This document shows positions 35,573 through 46,732 of a DNA stretch of 64,000 bases, piece by piece. The translations under genes and the position numbers were made by a program. This DNA is from Microvirga arvi. Its GTDB lineage: Bacteria > Pseudomonadota > Alphaproteobacteria > Rhizobiales > Beijerinckiaceae. The notes under the pieces were generated by a model. That model saw only the letters and a list, made by a program, of their open reading frames with translations, had not been told where the DNA came from and did no database searches. The first letter of the stretch is position 1. Every line of letters begins with the position of its first letter. The stretch spans positions 1-64,000 of the forward strand of contig NZ_JAFEMD010000011.1 of assembly GCF_016892765.1 (NCBI RefSeq). The letters are read 5' to 3'.

Positions 35573-35678
35573 CCTCATCCTGAGGAGCCTGCGCAGCAGG
35601 CGTCTCGAAGGAGGGTCCAGAGAGCACCGGAGACGCCCTCGTCCTTCGAGACGGCCTGACGGCCTCCTCAGGATGAGG
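35573..35678. repeat. CCTCATCCTGAGGAG palindromic repeat, copy 2 of 3
   Basis: Same architecture as 16209-16309: outer arms CCTCATCCTGAGGAG and CTCCTCAGGATGAGG, inner arms CGTCTCGAAGGA and TCCTTCGAGACG. The loops differ (GCCTGCGCAGCAGGC, CCTGACGG). It lies between pccA and the GGCT gene, both leftward, 15 bases after the pccA stop, where it could also act as a terminator. Confidence 0.88.
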
Positions 35679-35693
35679 GCTATGTCTCACCTT

Positions 35694-37694
<2,001 letters not shown>

Positions 37695-37807
37695 GAACCC
37701 TCGAACGCTCCACCCAAAGATTTAAGCCCCACCTCCGTTACTGCACATCGGTGCCTTGGGGAAGCGGGGCTTCGTTCAGCATTTAGCGTTAGATAGAGCG
37801 CTTGCCC

Positions 37808-38221
37808 TCAGGCGGCGATCTGGGAGAGCCTCGCCTGCTGGCGGCCCCGCATGATGAAGTCGAGCAGCGCCACGTCCACATGGCCTGCCTCGTCGAGCAT
37901 CGCATAAGCGATGTTCATGGCGTTCGGCGACGGTCCGCCGATCTCCAGCAAGGTCGCCAGCCAAAACGCATCGTCGTTGCTGACCGCTCCGTGAGGCGCC
38001 CGGCTCCAGACCACGTAATCGACGATAAGCTTGGTCAAGGCTGCTCCCCAGTTCTCGGCGGCGGTCACGACTCGGTCGAGCGCCAGCAGGGATTCGACCT
38101 CAAGGCGGCTCGTGATGCCGTCTCGCAGGATCTCGCCCTGCAGCATCTCCACGTCGTTGTCCGAGACATGATGGGTGTCGGAAATCCTGTCGATGAAATC
38201 GCGAAGTTGATCCTTCATCAT
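37808..38221 (-). CDS. hypothetical protein
   Basis: A 137-residue soluble, acidic, all-helical protein without signal or membrane segments. Recurrent features are DRISDTHHVSDNDVEMLQGEIL and ALDRVVTAAENWGAALTKLIVDYVVW. ATG 38221 is preceded by GGGGGAG 8 bases upstream; a longer start at 38284 has none. It lies upstream of pccA on the same strand, 113 bases away. I do not recognise the family. Confidence 0.65.
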   Translation of the reverse strand: MMKDQLRDFIDRISDTHHVSDNDVEMLQGEILRDGITSRLEVESLLALDRVVTAAENWGAALTKLIVDYVVWSRAPHGAVSNDDAFWLATLLEIGGPSPNAMNIAYAMLDEAGHVDVALLDFIMRGRQQARLSQIAA

Positions 38222-38539
38222 TCGCTTGACTCCCCCCGGCTCTTCTTTCGTGGGTGCCGGTTGATCTCTTGTGCCGGATGACATTCACACGGACGGCAGG
38301 GCTAAACCGTTAATGCGCCATGCTGAATCACCGTTGAGGTTAAGCGTTGTTGAGAGTCTTTGGTTGCCGGAATCTTGCCGGCTCGGATTTCCCAACCATT
38401 GCGCGTACTTGCCGGTGAGCCGCCGCTGAGCTTTGCAATCCCGCAAGGTCGCCCTTTCCGCACTTCACCGGTCTTCGGTGGTACTTATTTCCCGGACAAC
38501 GCAGCGCAAACCCGCGCCTGCCCGTTAAGGAACTCTCCC
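38222..38539. other. intergenic region between divergent genes
   Basis: About 320 bases without a supported gene. It must contain the promoters of the leftward hypothetical gene and the rightward dioxygenase gene. I saw no clear operator or consensus promoter. Confidence 0.4.
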
Positions 38540-39469
38540 ATGCGGCACCACGGCATTCATCACGTCACCGCCATCGCAGGCCCCGCCCGCCGCAACCTCG
38601 ATTTCTACACCCGCGTGCTCGGCCTGCGTCTCGTCAAGAAGACCGTCAACTTCGACGATCCCGGCACCTACCACCTCTATTTCGGCGACAGCCTCGGCCA
38701 GCCCGGCTCGATCCTGACCTTCTTCCCCTGGGAGCACGTGGCGCCCGGACGCAACGGCGTCGGCTCGACCCAGGAGACGGCCTTCCGGGTGCCCGAGGGA
38801 GCCTTTGGCTTCTGGATGCACCGCTTCATCGAGCAGGGCGTCGAGCACGGCAGCGTGGAGAAGCGTTTCGGACAGAGCGTGCTGACCTTCAAGGACCCGC
38901 ACGGCACGAGCCTTTCGCTCGTGGGCATTCCGAACGCCGAGGCTGAGGCCGCCTGGGCAGCGGACGGCATCCCGGCGGAGCACGCGATCCGCGGCCTGGA
39001 GGGCGTCATGCTCCTCGTCGAGAACGGCGAGAGGACCGGCGCGATCCTGACCGACGTGTTCGGCTTTCGAGAGACCGCCCGCGAGGGCTCCCTCGTGCGC
39101 TACAAGACCGATGCCCTGATGGGCGGCACGGTCGACATCCGCTCTGCGGGAGGCTTCCTGCCGGGTCGGATGGGCGGCGGATCCGTGCATCACGTCGCCT
39201 TCCGCGCCAAGGACGACGCCGATCAGGAGGAGATGGTGAGAAAGCTCGCCGAAAATCACGGCTTGCAGACCACGGAGCAGAAGGATCGCAACTACTTCCG
39301 CTCGGTCTATTTCCGCGAGCCTGGCGGTATCCTGTTCGAGATCGCCACCGACGAGCCAGGCTTTGCCGCCGACGAGCCTCAGGATCGCCTGGGCGCCGAA
39401 CTGAAGCTCCCGGCTTTCCTGGAGCCGCGCCGGGGTGACATCGAAGCCCATCTGCCTGAACTGGCGTAA
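38540..39469 (+). CDS. ring-cleaving dioxygenase-like VOC protein (MhqO-like)
   Basis: A 309-residue protein of two vicinal-oxygen-chelate domains (about 1-135 and 150-300) of the MhqO/LinE type. Metal-ligand positions can be seen: HHVTAI (His8-9 region), a middle SVHHVAFRAK His pair and Glu in GGILFEIATDEPGF. Relatives open hydroquinone rings or protect against quinones. AAGGA precedes ATG 38540. The hydrolase gene that follows is MhqD-like, giving an MhqO-MhqD pair as in quinone-detoxification operons of Bacillus. Function is inferred from that pairing. Confidence 0.85.
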   Translation: MRHHGIHHVTAIAGPARRNLDFYTRVLGLRLVKKTVNFDDPGTYHLYFGDSLGQPGSILTFFPWEHVAPGRNGVGSTQETAFRVPEGAFGFWMHRFIEQGVEHGSVEKRFGQSVLTFKDPHGTSLSLVGIPNAEAEAAWAADGIPAEHAIRGLEGVMLLVENGERTGAILTDVFGFRETAREGSLVRYKTDALMGGTVDIRSAGGFLPGRMGGGSVHHVAFRAKDDADQEEMVRKLAENHGLQTTEQKDRNYFRSVYFREPGGILFEIATDEPGFAADEPQDRLGAELKLPAFLEPRRGDIEAHLPELA

Positions 39470-39473
39470 ATCA

Positions 39474-39596
39474 GTCCTCTCCCCTCTGCGGGAGAGGACG
39501 GCGAACGTCAGTGAGCCAGGAGAGGGGCAGTCCGATTGAGTTCGCCCCCTCTCCCACCCTGCTGCGCAGGGCACCCTCTCCCGCTTCGGGGAGAGG
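39474..39596. repeat. two-hairpin intergenic element
   Basis: It begins with GTCCTCTCCC/GGGAGAGGAC (10-bp stem, 39474-39499) and ends with CCTCTCCC/GGGGAGAGG around CGCTTC (39574-39596). In between, GGAGAGGGG and CCCCCTCTCC also pair. It resembles a common alphaproteobacterial intergenic repeat. It lies between the dioxygenase and hydrolase genes and would be transcribed with them. A single copy is seen in this window. Confidence 0.7.
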
Positions 39597-39611
39597 AGAA
39601 AGAGAAAAAAC

Positions 39612-40229
39612 ATGACTGAGCTGTCCTTCATCCACCGCTTTGAGCCCGCCACGGATCCATCCCGTCCGCCTCTCCTGCTGCTGCACGGCACAGGCGGCGA
39701 CGAGAACGACCTTCTGGGTCTCGGCCGCACGATCTCCCCCGGCTCCGCCCTGCTCTCCCCGCGTGGCAAGATCCTGGAGAACGGCATGCCCCGCTTCTTC
39801 CGCCGCCTAGCCGAGGGCGTGTTCGACGAGGAGGACGTGAAGTTCCGCGCCAATGAGCTTGCGGATTTCGTGGCCGAGGCGCGCAAGGCCTATAAGCTCG
39901 AAGCACCCATCGCGGTCGGCTTCTCCAACGGCGCCAACATCGCCGCCGCCATGCTCATGCTGCGTCCCGAGGCGCTTTCAGGCGCAGCGCTGCTGCGGGC
40001 GATGGTCCCGCTGTCGAGCGCGCCTCAGGCGGATCTTGCAGGCAAGCGGGTGCTGATGATCTCAGGCGCCATGGATCCGATTATTCCAGCGGAGAATGGG
40101 AACCGCTTGGCCGCATCGCTATCCGCAGCCGGCGCCGAGGTTCGGCACGAGACACTGCCGACAGGCCACAACCTGTCACAGACGGATTTGCAGCTGCTGG
40201 TGAAGTGGTTTGGTAAAAGCGGCCAGTAA
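39612..40229 (+). CDS. alpha/beta hydrolase, carboxylesterase (MhqD/YpfH-like)
   Basis: A 205-residue serine hydrolase of the phospholipase/carboxylesterase group. The oxyanion strand LLLLHGTGGDENDLLGL, nucleophile Ser in GFSNGANIAAAML (about residue 105), Asp in SGAMDPIIP and His in LPTGHNLSQTD complete the triad. The ATG lies behind AGAAAGAG. It follows the MhqO-like dioxygenase gene, from which it is separated by a hairpin element. A joint role in aromatic or quinone detoxification is inferred. Confidence 0.87.
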   Translation: MTELSFIHRFEPATDPSRPPLLLLHGTGGDENDLLGLGRTISPGSALLSPRGKILENGMPRFFRRLAEGVFDEEDVKFRANELADFVAEARKAYKLEAPIAVGFSNGANIAAAMLMLRPEALSGAALLRAMVPLSSAPQADLAGKRVLMISGAMDPIIPAENGNRLAASLSAAGAEVRHETLPTGHNLSQTDLQLLVKWFGKSGQ

Positions 40230-40248
40230 GCGCTTTTCAAACACAAAA

Positions 40249-40351
40249 CCTCATCCTGAGGAGGTCGCGTGAGCGACTGTCTCGAAGGAGGTTCCAGAGG
40301 GCACTGGAACCTCCTTCGAGATACAGACTGCGTCTGCTCCTCAGGATGAGG
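40249..40351. repeat. CCTCATCCTGAGGAG palindromic repeat, copy 3 of 3
   Basis: Outer arms CCTCATCCTGAGGAG and CTCCTCAGGATGAGG. Inner arms CTCGAAGGAGGTTCCAG and CTGGAACCTCCTTCGAG form a 17-bp stem; GCAGACGCAGTCTG-like arms flank the right end. The right half is nearly the same as copy 1. It lies between convergent genes. Confidence 0.9.
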
Positions 40352-40361
40352 ACAGAGACTG

Positions 40362-41444
40362 CTAGTTGCCGAATTGAAGTTCGCCAGTCTCAAAGAACCG
40401 GTCCATCGCCTCTTCGGCCGGCTTGATGTCGATCCCGCGAGAGGCAAGCCAGGCATCGTCGAAATGCGTGCTGCGGTAGCGCTCGCCGGAATCGCAGAGC
40501 AGCGTCACAACGGAGCCCTTTTCGCCGTTCTTCACCATCTCGCCGACAATCTGCGCCACGGCCCAGAGATTGGTGCCTGTAGAACCGCCGCAGGAGCGGC
40601 CGATACGGCGCGACAGAACCCGCGCGGCGGCGATGCTCGCCGCATCCGGCACCGCATAGGCACGGTCGATGAGTTCCGGCACGAAGGACGGCTCACAGCG
40701 CGGACGCCCGATGCCCTCGATCACCGAGGGCGGCCCTGAGACGGTGCAAACTTCCCGGTCCGCCAGATGTCGGTGGAACACGGATGCCTCCGGGTCGGCG
40801 AGGCACAGCCTCGTCGGCAGGCGGCGGTAGCGGATATAGCGCCCCAGCGTCGCGGAAGTGCCGCCGGTCCCTGCCCCCACCACGATCCAGGTAGGAATAG
40901 GGTGCTCCTCGTGGCCCATCTGGCTGAAGATGGATTCGGCGATGTTGTTGTTGCCGCGCCAGTCCGTCGCCCGCTCGGCATAGGTGAACTGGTCCATGTA
41001 ATGGCCGCCGAGTTCCTCCGCGAGCCGCGCGCTCTCCGCATACATCTCGGTGGGTGAGTCCACGAAATGGCTCTCACCGCCATAAAAGGCGATCTGCGCG
41101 ATCTTTTCGGAGGAGGTCGAGCGCGGCATCACGGCGATGAAACGCAGGCCCAGCATCCGGGCGAAATAGGCCTCCGATACAGCGGTGGACCCGCTCGATG
41201 CCTCGATGATCGTCGTCTCCGGCCCGATCCAGCCGTTGCACAGTCCATAGAGGAACAGCGACCGCGCCAGCCGGTGCTTCAGGCTTCCCGAGGGATGGGT
41301 CGATTCATCCTTGAGGTAGAGCGCGACACCCGGAACCGCCGGCAGCGGCACGCGCAGGAGATGCGTATCCGACGAGCGGTTGAAATCCGCCTCGATGATC
41401 TGGATGGCGGTGGAGACCCAGGTGCGGTCGCAAGGAACTGACAT
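40362..41444 (-). CDS. PLP-dependent cysteine synthase-family protein (Cds1-like)
   Basis: A 360-residue fold-type II PLP enzyme. The Schiff-base Lys is in [12 protein letters not shown] (about residue 57) and the substrate loop is [15 protein letters not shown]. The phosphate-binding glycine loop [12 protein letters not shown] is present, and the C-terminal [14 protein letters not shown] segment is typical of Cds1-type cysteine desulfhydrases rather than CysK/CysM. It would release sulfide from cysteine. ATG 41444 starts 3 bases after the pccB stop; a GTG at 41450 overlapping that stop is also possible. The two genes are probably co-transcribed. Confidence 0.82.
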   Translation of the reverse strand: MSVPCDRTWVSTAIQIIEADFNRSSDTHLLRVPLPAVPGVALYLKDESTHPSGSLKHRLARSLFLYGLCNGWIGPETTIIEASSGSTAVSEAYFARMLGLRFIAVMPRSTSSEKIAQIAFYGGESHFVDSPTEMYAESARLAEELGGHYMDQFTYAERATDWRGNNNIAESIFSQMGHEEHPIPTWIVVGAGTGGTSATLGRYIRYRRLPTRLCLADPEASVFHRHLADREVCTVSGPPSVIEGIGRPRCEPSFVPELIDRAYAVPDAASIAAARVLSRRIGRSCGGSTGTNLWAVAQIVGEMVKNGEKGSVVTLLCDSGERYRSTHFDDAWLASRGIDIKPAEEAMDRFFETGELQFGN

Positions 41445-41446
41445 GA

Positions 41447-42979
41447 TCACAACGGAATATTATCGTGCTTCTTCCAGGGCCGCTCGGTCTCCTTGTGGCG
41501 CAGCATCGCTAACGCACGCGCAATCCGCCGCCTTGTCGAATGCGGCATGATCACTTCGTCGATGTAGCCCCGCTCCGCCGCAACGAAGGGCGACATGAAA
41601 CGGTCCTCGTATTCCTTGGTGCGCGCCGCGATCTTGTCCGCGTCGCCGATGTCGCCTCGGAAGATGATTTCCACTGCGCCCTTGGCGCCCATCACGGCGA
41701 TCTGCGCAGTGGGCCAAGCGTAGTTGATGTCACCGCCGATGTGTTTTGACGCCATCACGTCATAGGCGCCGCCGAAGGCTTTTCGTGTGATCACCGTCAC
41801 CAGCGGCACGGTCGCTTCGGAATAGGCGAAGAGCAGCTTGGCGCCGTGCTTGATGAGGCCGCCATATTCCTGCGCCGTGCCCGGCAGGAAGCCCGGCACG
41901 TCCTCGAAGGTGACGATCGGGATGTTGAACGCATCGCAGAAACGCACGAAGCGCGCGGCCTTGCGGGAAGCATCGGAATCGAGCACGCCCGCCAGCACCA
42001 TTGGCTGGTTGGCGACGAAGCCGACCGTGCGGCCCTCGATGCGGCCGAAGCCGGTGATGATGTTTTTCGCGTAAGCTTCCTGGATCTCGAAGAAGTCGCC
42101 TTCGTCCACGACCTTCAGGATCAGCTCCTTCATGTCGTAGGGCTTGTTCGGATTGTCCGGGATCAGCGTATCGAGGCTCTCGTCCGGGCGGTTCGGATCG
42201 TCGAAGCTCGGGATCTCCGGCACACCGTCCATGTTGTTGGCCGGCAGGAAGTCGATGAGACGGCGCACCTGCAAGAGCGCCTCCACATCGTTGTCATAGG
42301 CGCCGTCCGCTACCGACGACTTGGTGGTGTGGACCTTGGCGCCGCCGAGCTCTTCGGAAGTCACGGTCTCGTTGGTGACGGTCTTCACCACATCGGGACC
42401 GGTAACGAACATATAGGAGCGATCGCGCACCATGAAGATAAAGTCGGTCATGGCGGGCGAATAGACGTCGCCGCCGGCGCAGGGGCCCATGATGACGGAG
42501 ATCTGCGGGATGACGCCCGACGCGATCACGTTTCGCTTGAACACCTCGCCATAGCCGCCGAGGGCCGCCACGCCCTCCTGGATGCGGGCGCCGCCGGCAT
42601 CGAACAGGCCAACGATGGGCGCGCGCATCTTGAGCGCCATGTCCTGGATCTTGGTGATCTTCTGGGCGTGGGCCTCGGAGAGGGAGCCGCCGAAGACCGT
42701 AAAGTCCTTGGCGAAGACGAAGACCGTTCGGCCATTGACGGTGCCCCAGCCGGTGACCACGCCGTCGCCGGGGATCTTGGCCTTGTCCATGCCGAAATCG
42801 GTGGACCGGTGCTCGACGAACATGTCGAACTCCTCGAAGGAGCTCTTGTCGAGCAGCAGCTCGATGCGCTCGCGGGCGGTCAGCTTGCCGCGGGCGTGCT
42901 GCGCCTCGATGCGCTTCTCGCCGCCGCCGAGGCGGGCCTGCGCGCGCCGCTCCTCAAGCCGTTCGAGCATGTCTTTCAT
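41447..42979 (-). CDS. pccB: propionyl-CoA carboxylase beta subunit
   Basis: Carboxyltransferase subunit of propionyl-CoA carboxylase, 510 residues (normal). Marks are [100 protein letters not shown] and [12 protein letters not shown]. The partner PccA is encoded at 35694-37694. The Cds1-like gene follows without a gap. A lipoprotein gene is divergent upstream, 153 bases away. Confidence 0.95.
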   Translation of the reverse strand: MKDMLERLEERRAQARLGGGEKRIEAQHARGKLTARERIELLLDKSSFEEFDMFVEHRSTDFGMDKAKIPGDGVVTGWGTVNGRTVFVFAKDFTVFGGSLSEAHAQKITKIQDMALKMRAPIVGLFDAGGARIQEGVAALGGYGEVFKRNVIASGVIPQISVIMGPCAGGDVYSPAMTDFIFMVRDRSYMFVTGPDVVKTVTNETVTSEELGGAKVHTTKSSVADGAYDNDVEALLQVRRLIDFLPANNMDGVPEIPSFDDPNRPDESLDTLIPDNPNKPYDMKELILKVVDEGDFFEIQEAYAKNIITGFGRIEGRTVGFVANQPMVLAGVLDSDASRKAARFVRFCDAFNIPIVTFEDVPGFLPGTAQEYGGLIKHGAKLLFAYSEATVPLVTVITRKAFGGAYDVMASKHIGGDINYAWPTAQIAVMGAKGAVEIIFRGDIGDADKIAARTKEYEDRFMSPFVAAERGYIDEVIMPHSTRRRIARALAMLRHKETERPWKKHDNIPL

Positions 42980-43131
42980 GGGTGGACCCTGACTCCGGGA
43001 AAATGATCCCCCCGCTTAGCACAGCCGTGCCTGTGTCAAAATCCCACTATGGATGTGTGCTCCACAGCACTTCACAGACCGGCGGGAGCGGGTTAGGAAA
43101 GCCTCATTGTTACGTTACAACGGGGCTGAAC

Positions 43132-43509
43132 ATGAAGAAGACCACCCAGTTTACCGCTTTGGCCATGTCCCTGTCGCTTCTGGCGGCCGGCTGCGCCAGC
43201 CGCTCGGAGGATGTCGCGGCGTCCTACGTCTCGCCGACGATGTACAGCAGCTACGGCTGCCGGGAACTGAACGCTGAGGCTCAACGCGTTAGCGCTGCGG
43301 CAGCGGCCGCCTCGGGCGCACAGGACTCGCAGCGCACGAAGGACGCAGTCGCCACGACGGCCGCCCTCGTCGTCTTCTGGCCGGCGGCCTTCTTCGTCAG
43401 CGGCAATAATGCCCAGACGGCCGAGCTTGCCCGCCTGAAGGGCCAGATGCAGGCCATCGAGGGAGCCTCGATCCAGAAGAAGTGCGGGATCAGCTTCCAG
43501 CGCGCCTGA
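43132..43509 (+). CDS. small lipoprotein
   Basis: A 125-residue predicted lipoprotein: signal LSLLAAGCASRS with lipobox Cys at 21. A helical region (YGCRELNAEAQRV) and a hydrophobic helix TTAALVVFWPAAFFVSG (about 80-97) follow, with a short helical tail. The pattern (Cys, conserved C-x-x-L-x-x-E, membrane helix) is common among small alphaproteobacterial lipoproteins of unknown role. A strong terminator follows 21 bases after the stop. Confidence 0.78.
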   Translation: MKKTTQFTALAMSLSLLAAGCASRSEDVAASYVSPTMYSSYGCRELNAEAQRVSAAAAAASGAQDSQRTKDAVATTAALVVFWPAAFFVSGNNAQTAELARLKGQMQAIEGASIQKKCGISFQRA

Positions 43510-43530
43510 CGCTGCTGACCTGAACCTTTG

Positions 43531-43564
43531 AAGCCGCCGGCGCCTATCGCGCCGGCGGCTTTTA
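43531..43564. terminator. bidirectional rho-independent terminator
   Basis: A 13-bp stem AAGCCGCCGGCGC/GCGCCGGCGGCTT with a CTATC loop, a T run on the plus side and an AAGGTTC side on the other. It serves the lipoprotein gene and probably the convergent ATP12 gene, whose stop it touches. Confidence 0.85.
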
Positions 43565-44347
43565 TGATGGGGTGGCGAACTGGAAGACCAGGGAGGCTGC
43601 CCTGAAGTCCGCCTCGCGCCGGCGGCGGCGTTCCATAGCCTCGTAATCCTCGCCCCAGACGCTTTCCTGATAAAGCTCGTCCACATGCGCGGCTGCCCAA
43701 GCCTGATCGACATCGAGGCGTCCTGCGGCATGAGCAAGCGCGATTAGCACCGAGCCCGAGAGCGTGGTCATCACATGCAGGGCTGCGAGGGCGAAAGGCG
43801 ATTCGATCCGCTCGATGGCTCGACGGATGGCAGTGATCGCCTCCTCCGGCTGCGCCACATGCATCACGCCTTCGCCGAGGGTAAAGCGGGCGCCGTGGGC
43901 GTCTCTCACCCAGTCGAGAACAGGGCTCCAGGCCGCATCCTGTGAACGGGCCAGCCGCTCGGGCTCGCCGGCCCGGTAATAGACCAGGTCCGAACCGGCA
44001 TAGCGCACGAGATCATCGACCACCTCCGCCTGACGCGGGGCGACCCCGTCGATGGCGGAATTGACGATGCGGGTGACCGGCATGGTCGAGGGATCGATCT
44101 CGCCCCCCTGCCCCTGCCACTCCTCCGCCAGGGCCTCAGCAAGCTCTCGGGACGGCACGGCCAGGGCCTGCTTGCTCGGGGTCTTTGCCGTCCGCCCGTC
44201 CAGAGTGAGGTGGAACAGGCCAGCCCGTTCCTCAACCCCAGCCTCCTTGTAGAAGCGTTTCGGCAGGGTGGGCTTCATGCCCGCTTGGGCCGCCCGCATG
44301 GGGTTCGGTTCCTCGTCTGAAGGGAACCAGTCGCGTGAGTCTGTCAT
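43562..44347 (-). CDS. ATP12-family F1-ATPase assembly chaperone
   Basis: A 261-residue homologue of mitochondrial ATP12, found in alphaproteobacteria. It helps assemble the alpha subunit of F1-ATP synthase. The family pattern is clear: LPKRFYKEAGVEE, LTLDGRTAKTPSKQALAVPSRELAEALAEEWQ, MPVTRIVNSAID, DLVYYRAGEPERL and DELYQESVWGEDYEA near the end. ATG 44347 was chosen over TTG 44356. The HAD-family gene lies 18 bases upstream on the same strand, so they form an operon. Confidence 0.92.
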   Translation of the reverse strand: MTDSRDWFPSDEEPNPMRAAQAGMKPTLPKRFYKEAGVEERAGLFHLTLDGRTAKTPSKQALAVPSRELAEALAEEWQGQGGEIDPSTMPVTRIVNSAIDGVAPRQAEVVDDLVRYAGSDLVYYRAGEPERLARSQDAAWSPVLDWVRDAHGARFTLGEGVMHVAQPEEAITAIRRAIERIESPFALAALHVMTTLSGSVLIALAHAAGRLDVDQAWAAAHVDELYQESVWGEDYEAMERRRRREADFRAASLVFQFATPS

Positions 44348-44365
44348 GGGCGTCAAAATAGGCGT

Positions 44366-45043
44366 TCAGGCCGATCTCTGCGAGGGACGATCCAGAAATT
44401 CCTGTAGGGTACCCTCGAGTTCCGCATAGGAGTTCACGATAAGCCCGGCGCCTGCCTCGATCAGAGCCGACACGGGCTGGAAGCCCCAGGAGACGCCGAT
44501 CGCCAGCACCCCGGCGGCACGGGCCATGGCCATGTCGAAGCTCGAATCGCCGACCATGACGGTCTCGTGGGGAGCAACTCCCGTCTCCCGCATGGCCTGG
44601 AGAATCATGGCCGGATGCGGCTTGGACGGTGCGTCATCCGCAGTCTGGATCGAGGCGAAGACGCCGTGCCAGCCGAAGTTGTCGAGGATGCGCGCCACTC
44701 CGCGTTGGGAGTTGCCGGTGGCGACCCCAAGCAGCACGTCCTCGCGGCGGTGCAGCGTCTCGATACACTCCGCCGCTCCCGGGAAGAGCGGTTCGGCATG
44801 CGCCGGGTCCCGGCGCAAGGTGACGGAGACATCCTTGTAAGTCGCGACAAGGTTCGCGATGGGTGCTTTCGGGCCGGCCAGAGCCACAAAGGCCTCCGCC
44901 AGCGAGAGCCCCACGATGGAGAGCGCCCGCTCCCGGCTCGGCGGCTCCAAGCCATGGGCCGCGAAGGTCGTCTGCTGGGCTGCAACGATGATGCTCTGGC
45001 TGTCGACGAGAGTGCCGTCGACATCGAAAAGAACGAGCTTCAT
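44366..45043 (-). CDS. HAD-family hydrolase, phosphoglycolate phosphatase-like
   Basis: A 225-residue HAD phosphatase. Motif I FDVDGTLVDS (residues 5-14), motif II ATGNS (about 111), motif III Lys in PSKPHPAMI and motif IV MVGDSSFDMAMA are all intact, with an alpha-helical cap between motifs I and II. Similar proteins act on phosphoglycolate, beta-phosphoglucomutase substrates or pyrophosphate; the substrate cannot be told. ATG 45043 has a GGGGG site. It is upstream of and close to the ATP12 gene. Confidence 0.88.
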   Translation of the reverse strand: MKLVLFDVDGTLVDSQSIIVAAQQTTFAAHGLEPPSRERALSIVGLSLAEAFVALAGPKAPIANLVATYKDVSVTLRRDPAHAEPLFPGAAECIETLHRREDVLLGVATGNSQRGVARILDNFGWHGVFASIQTADDAPSKPHPAMILQAMRETGVAPHETVMVGDSSFDMAMARAAGVLAIGVSWGFQPVSALIEAGAGLIVNSYAELEGTLQEFLDRPSQRSA

Positions 45044-45217
45044 CGGAGCCCCCCACACTTGAGTTGAATGATCTGTGCAGTACGGATCGTGTGCAGCCGA
45101 CTGACTGCAGCGATGCTTTCTTATGGCAGCCATAAGACCGATCGAACCGCCTGCAAAGCCGATTCCGCATGGGCTCATGAGGTTCGTCGCATCACTGCCT
45201 GGAGATCGAGGGAGTTC

Positions 45218-45655
45218 CTACAGCTTGGCATGAGTGCTGCGTGGGGTCGCCAGCAGGAGATTGGTTTCCGAAGCGATGACGCCCGCGATCAACCGGACGC
45301 GCCGCAGGATGGCATCGAAGTCGGAGAGGCTGCTCGCGCCGAGTTCGACGATGAGGTCCCATTTGCCGTTCGTCGTATGGATGGCACTCACCTCCGGGAA
45401 GCCGCCAAGCATGTCGACAACCCGGTCGCCTGCCCTGCCCTCCACCTCGATCAGCATGACTCCGCGCACCGGCAGTGCGACGGCATCGGCCCGCAGGATC
45501 ACCGTATAGCCGACGATGTCTCCGGAGCGTTCCAGGCGCTCCATCCGCGACCGGACCGTCGCGCGGGACACACCGAGCTCGAGGGCAAGATCCGAGATGC
45601 TACGCCGCCCGTTATGCCGCAAGAGTGTGATCAGGCGCCGATCAAGATCATCCAT
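45218..45655 (-). CDS. Lrp/AsnC-family transcriptional regulator
   Basis: A 145-residue regulator with an AsnC-type helix-turn-helix (residues 3-58, RRSISDLALELGVSRATVRSRMERLE) and a RAM ligand-binding domain (about 65-140, FPEVSAIHTTNGKWDLIVEL). It is divergent from arginase and ornithine cyclodeaminase with a 123-base spacer. It is therefore probably a local activator or sensor for arginine or ornithine use, as in other rhizobial arginase loci. Confidence 0.92.
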   Translation of the reverse strand: MDDLDRRLITLLRHNGRRSISDLALELGVSRATVRSRMERLERSGDIVGYTVILRADAVALPVRGVMLIEVEGRAGDRVVDMLGGFPEVSAIHTTNGKWDLIVELGASSLSDFDAILRRVRLIAGVIASETNLLLATPRSTHAKL

Positions 45656-45778
45656 GGAGTACTATATTGCTAAGTGTAGATTACCAATATGCTCGACCAA
45701 CCTGGCCTATCTGTCAAATTAGATTGTTCATTGCGCCAGCACCCAGCGTTAGCTTGACGGTCATTCAAGGAGAAATGA
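45656..45778. promoter_or_regulatory. divergent regulatory region of the Lrp/AsnC and arginase genes
   Basis: An AT-rich 123-base spacer, unlike its GC-rich flanks, as expected for Lrp-type binding sites. No single clear operator can be defined. AAGGAG (45767-45772) sits 6 bases before the arginase ATG 45779, which decides between it and a closer out-of-frame ATG at 45775. Confidence 0.5.
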
Positions 45779-46729
45779 ATGGCCCCGACCACATGCATCG
45801 TTCTGGGCGCCCCCGTGCAGGAGGGCGCCGGCCGGCTCGGCTGCGACATGGGCCCCAGCGCCTTCCGCACGGCTGGACTTGTCACGGAGCTGCGCAATCT
45901 CGGCTATCCGGTCGAGGACCGGGGCAATATCGCGCCAGCACCTGTCCGCGAGTTGCGGCACCCGAACGGCGCTATCAAGGCCCTGCCGGAAACGGTGGCA
46001 TGGACCGAGGCTATTACCGACGCTGCCTATCGGGCGAGCGGGGATGGCATGCCGATCTTCATTGGCGGCGATCACAGCCTCTCGGCCGGTTCCATGACGG
46101 GACTGGCGCGCCGGGCCGCCCAGCAGGGCCGCGAGTTCTTTGTCCTGTGGCTCGACTCGCACCCGGATTTCCACACCCTCCAGACGACGACCAGCGGCAA
46201 CCTCCATGGCGTGCCCATGGCCTATGCGACAGGCCACAAGGGCTTCGAGGGTTTTTTCCCGGCAGTTGCCAATCCGATCAACCCGCAGAATGTCTGCATG
46301 ATCGGCATCCGCAGCGTCGATCCGGCGGAGCGGGCTGCCCTTTCTACGGCCGGTGTGACGGTTCACGACATGCGTGCCATTGACGAGAATGGTGTCGCAC
46401 CTCTTCTCGACGCTTTCCTCAAGCGCGTGGCAGCCGCGGACGGCATTCTCCACGTGAGCCTGGATGTGGATTTCCTCGATCCGGGCATTGCCCCCGGCGT
46501 CGGCACGACCGTTCCCGGCGGCGCCACCTTCCGCGAGGCTCACCTCATCATGGAGATACTTCACGACAGCGGCTTGGTGAGAAGTATCGATCTGGTGGAG
46601 CTCAATCCATTCCTCGACGAGCGCGGCCGCACGGCCCTGCTGATGGTCGACCTCGTTTCGAGCCTCATGGGCCGGCGCGTTCTCGACCGTCCGACTCAGA
46701 GCTACAGCCAGACACCGAAACCGAATTGA
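45779..46729 (+). CDS. rocF: arginase
   Basis: Mn-dependent hydrolase that splits arginine into ornithine and urea, 316 residues. The metal ligands are present: His in FIGGDHS, Asp/His/Asp in LDSHPDFHT (a variant of the usual DAHADxN), and the two Asp in SLDVDFLDP. The GNLHGVPMA and [14 protein letters not shown] motifs also fit arginase. The start has a good AAGGAG. The ornithine cyclodeaminase gene follows after 3 bases, so both are one operon turning arginine into proline. Confidence 0.95.
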   Translation: MAPTTCIVLGAPVQEGAGRLGCDMGPSAFRTAGLVTELRNLGYPVEDRGNIAPAPVRELRHPNGAIKALPETVAWTEAITDAAYRASGDGMPIFIGGDHSLSAGSMTGLARRAAQQGREFFVLWLDSHPDFHTLQTTTSGNLHGVPMAYATGHKGFEGFFPAVANPINPQNVCMIGIRSVDPAERAALSTAGVTVHDMRAIDENGVAPLLDAFLKRVAAADGILHVSLDVDFLDPGIAPGVGTTVPGGATFREAHLIMEILHDSGLVRSIDLVELNPFLDERGRTALLMVDLVSSLMGRRVLDRPTQSYSQTPKPN

Positions 46730-46732
46730 GCC

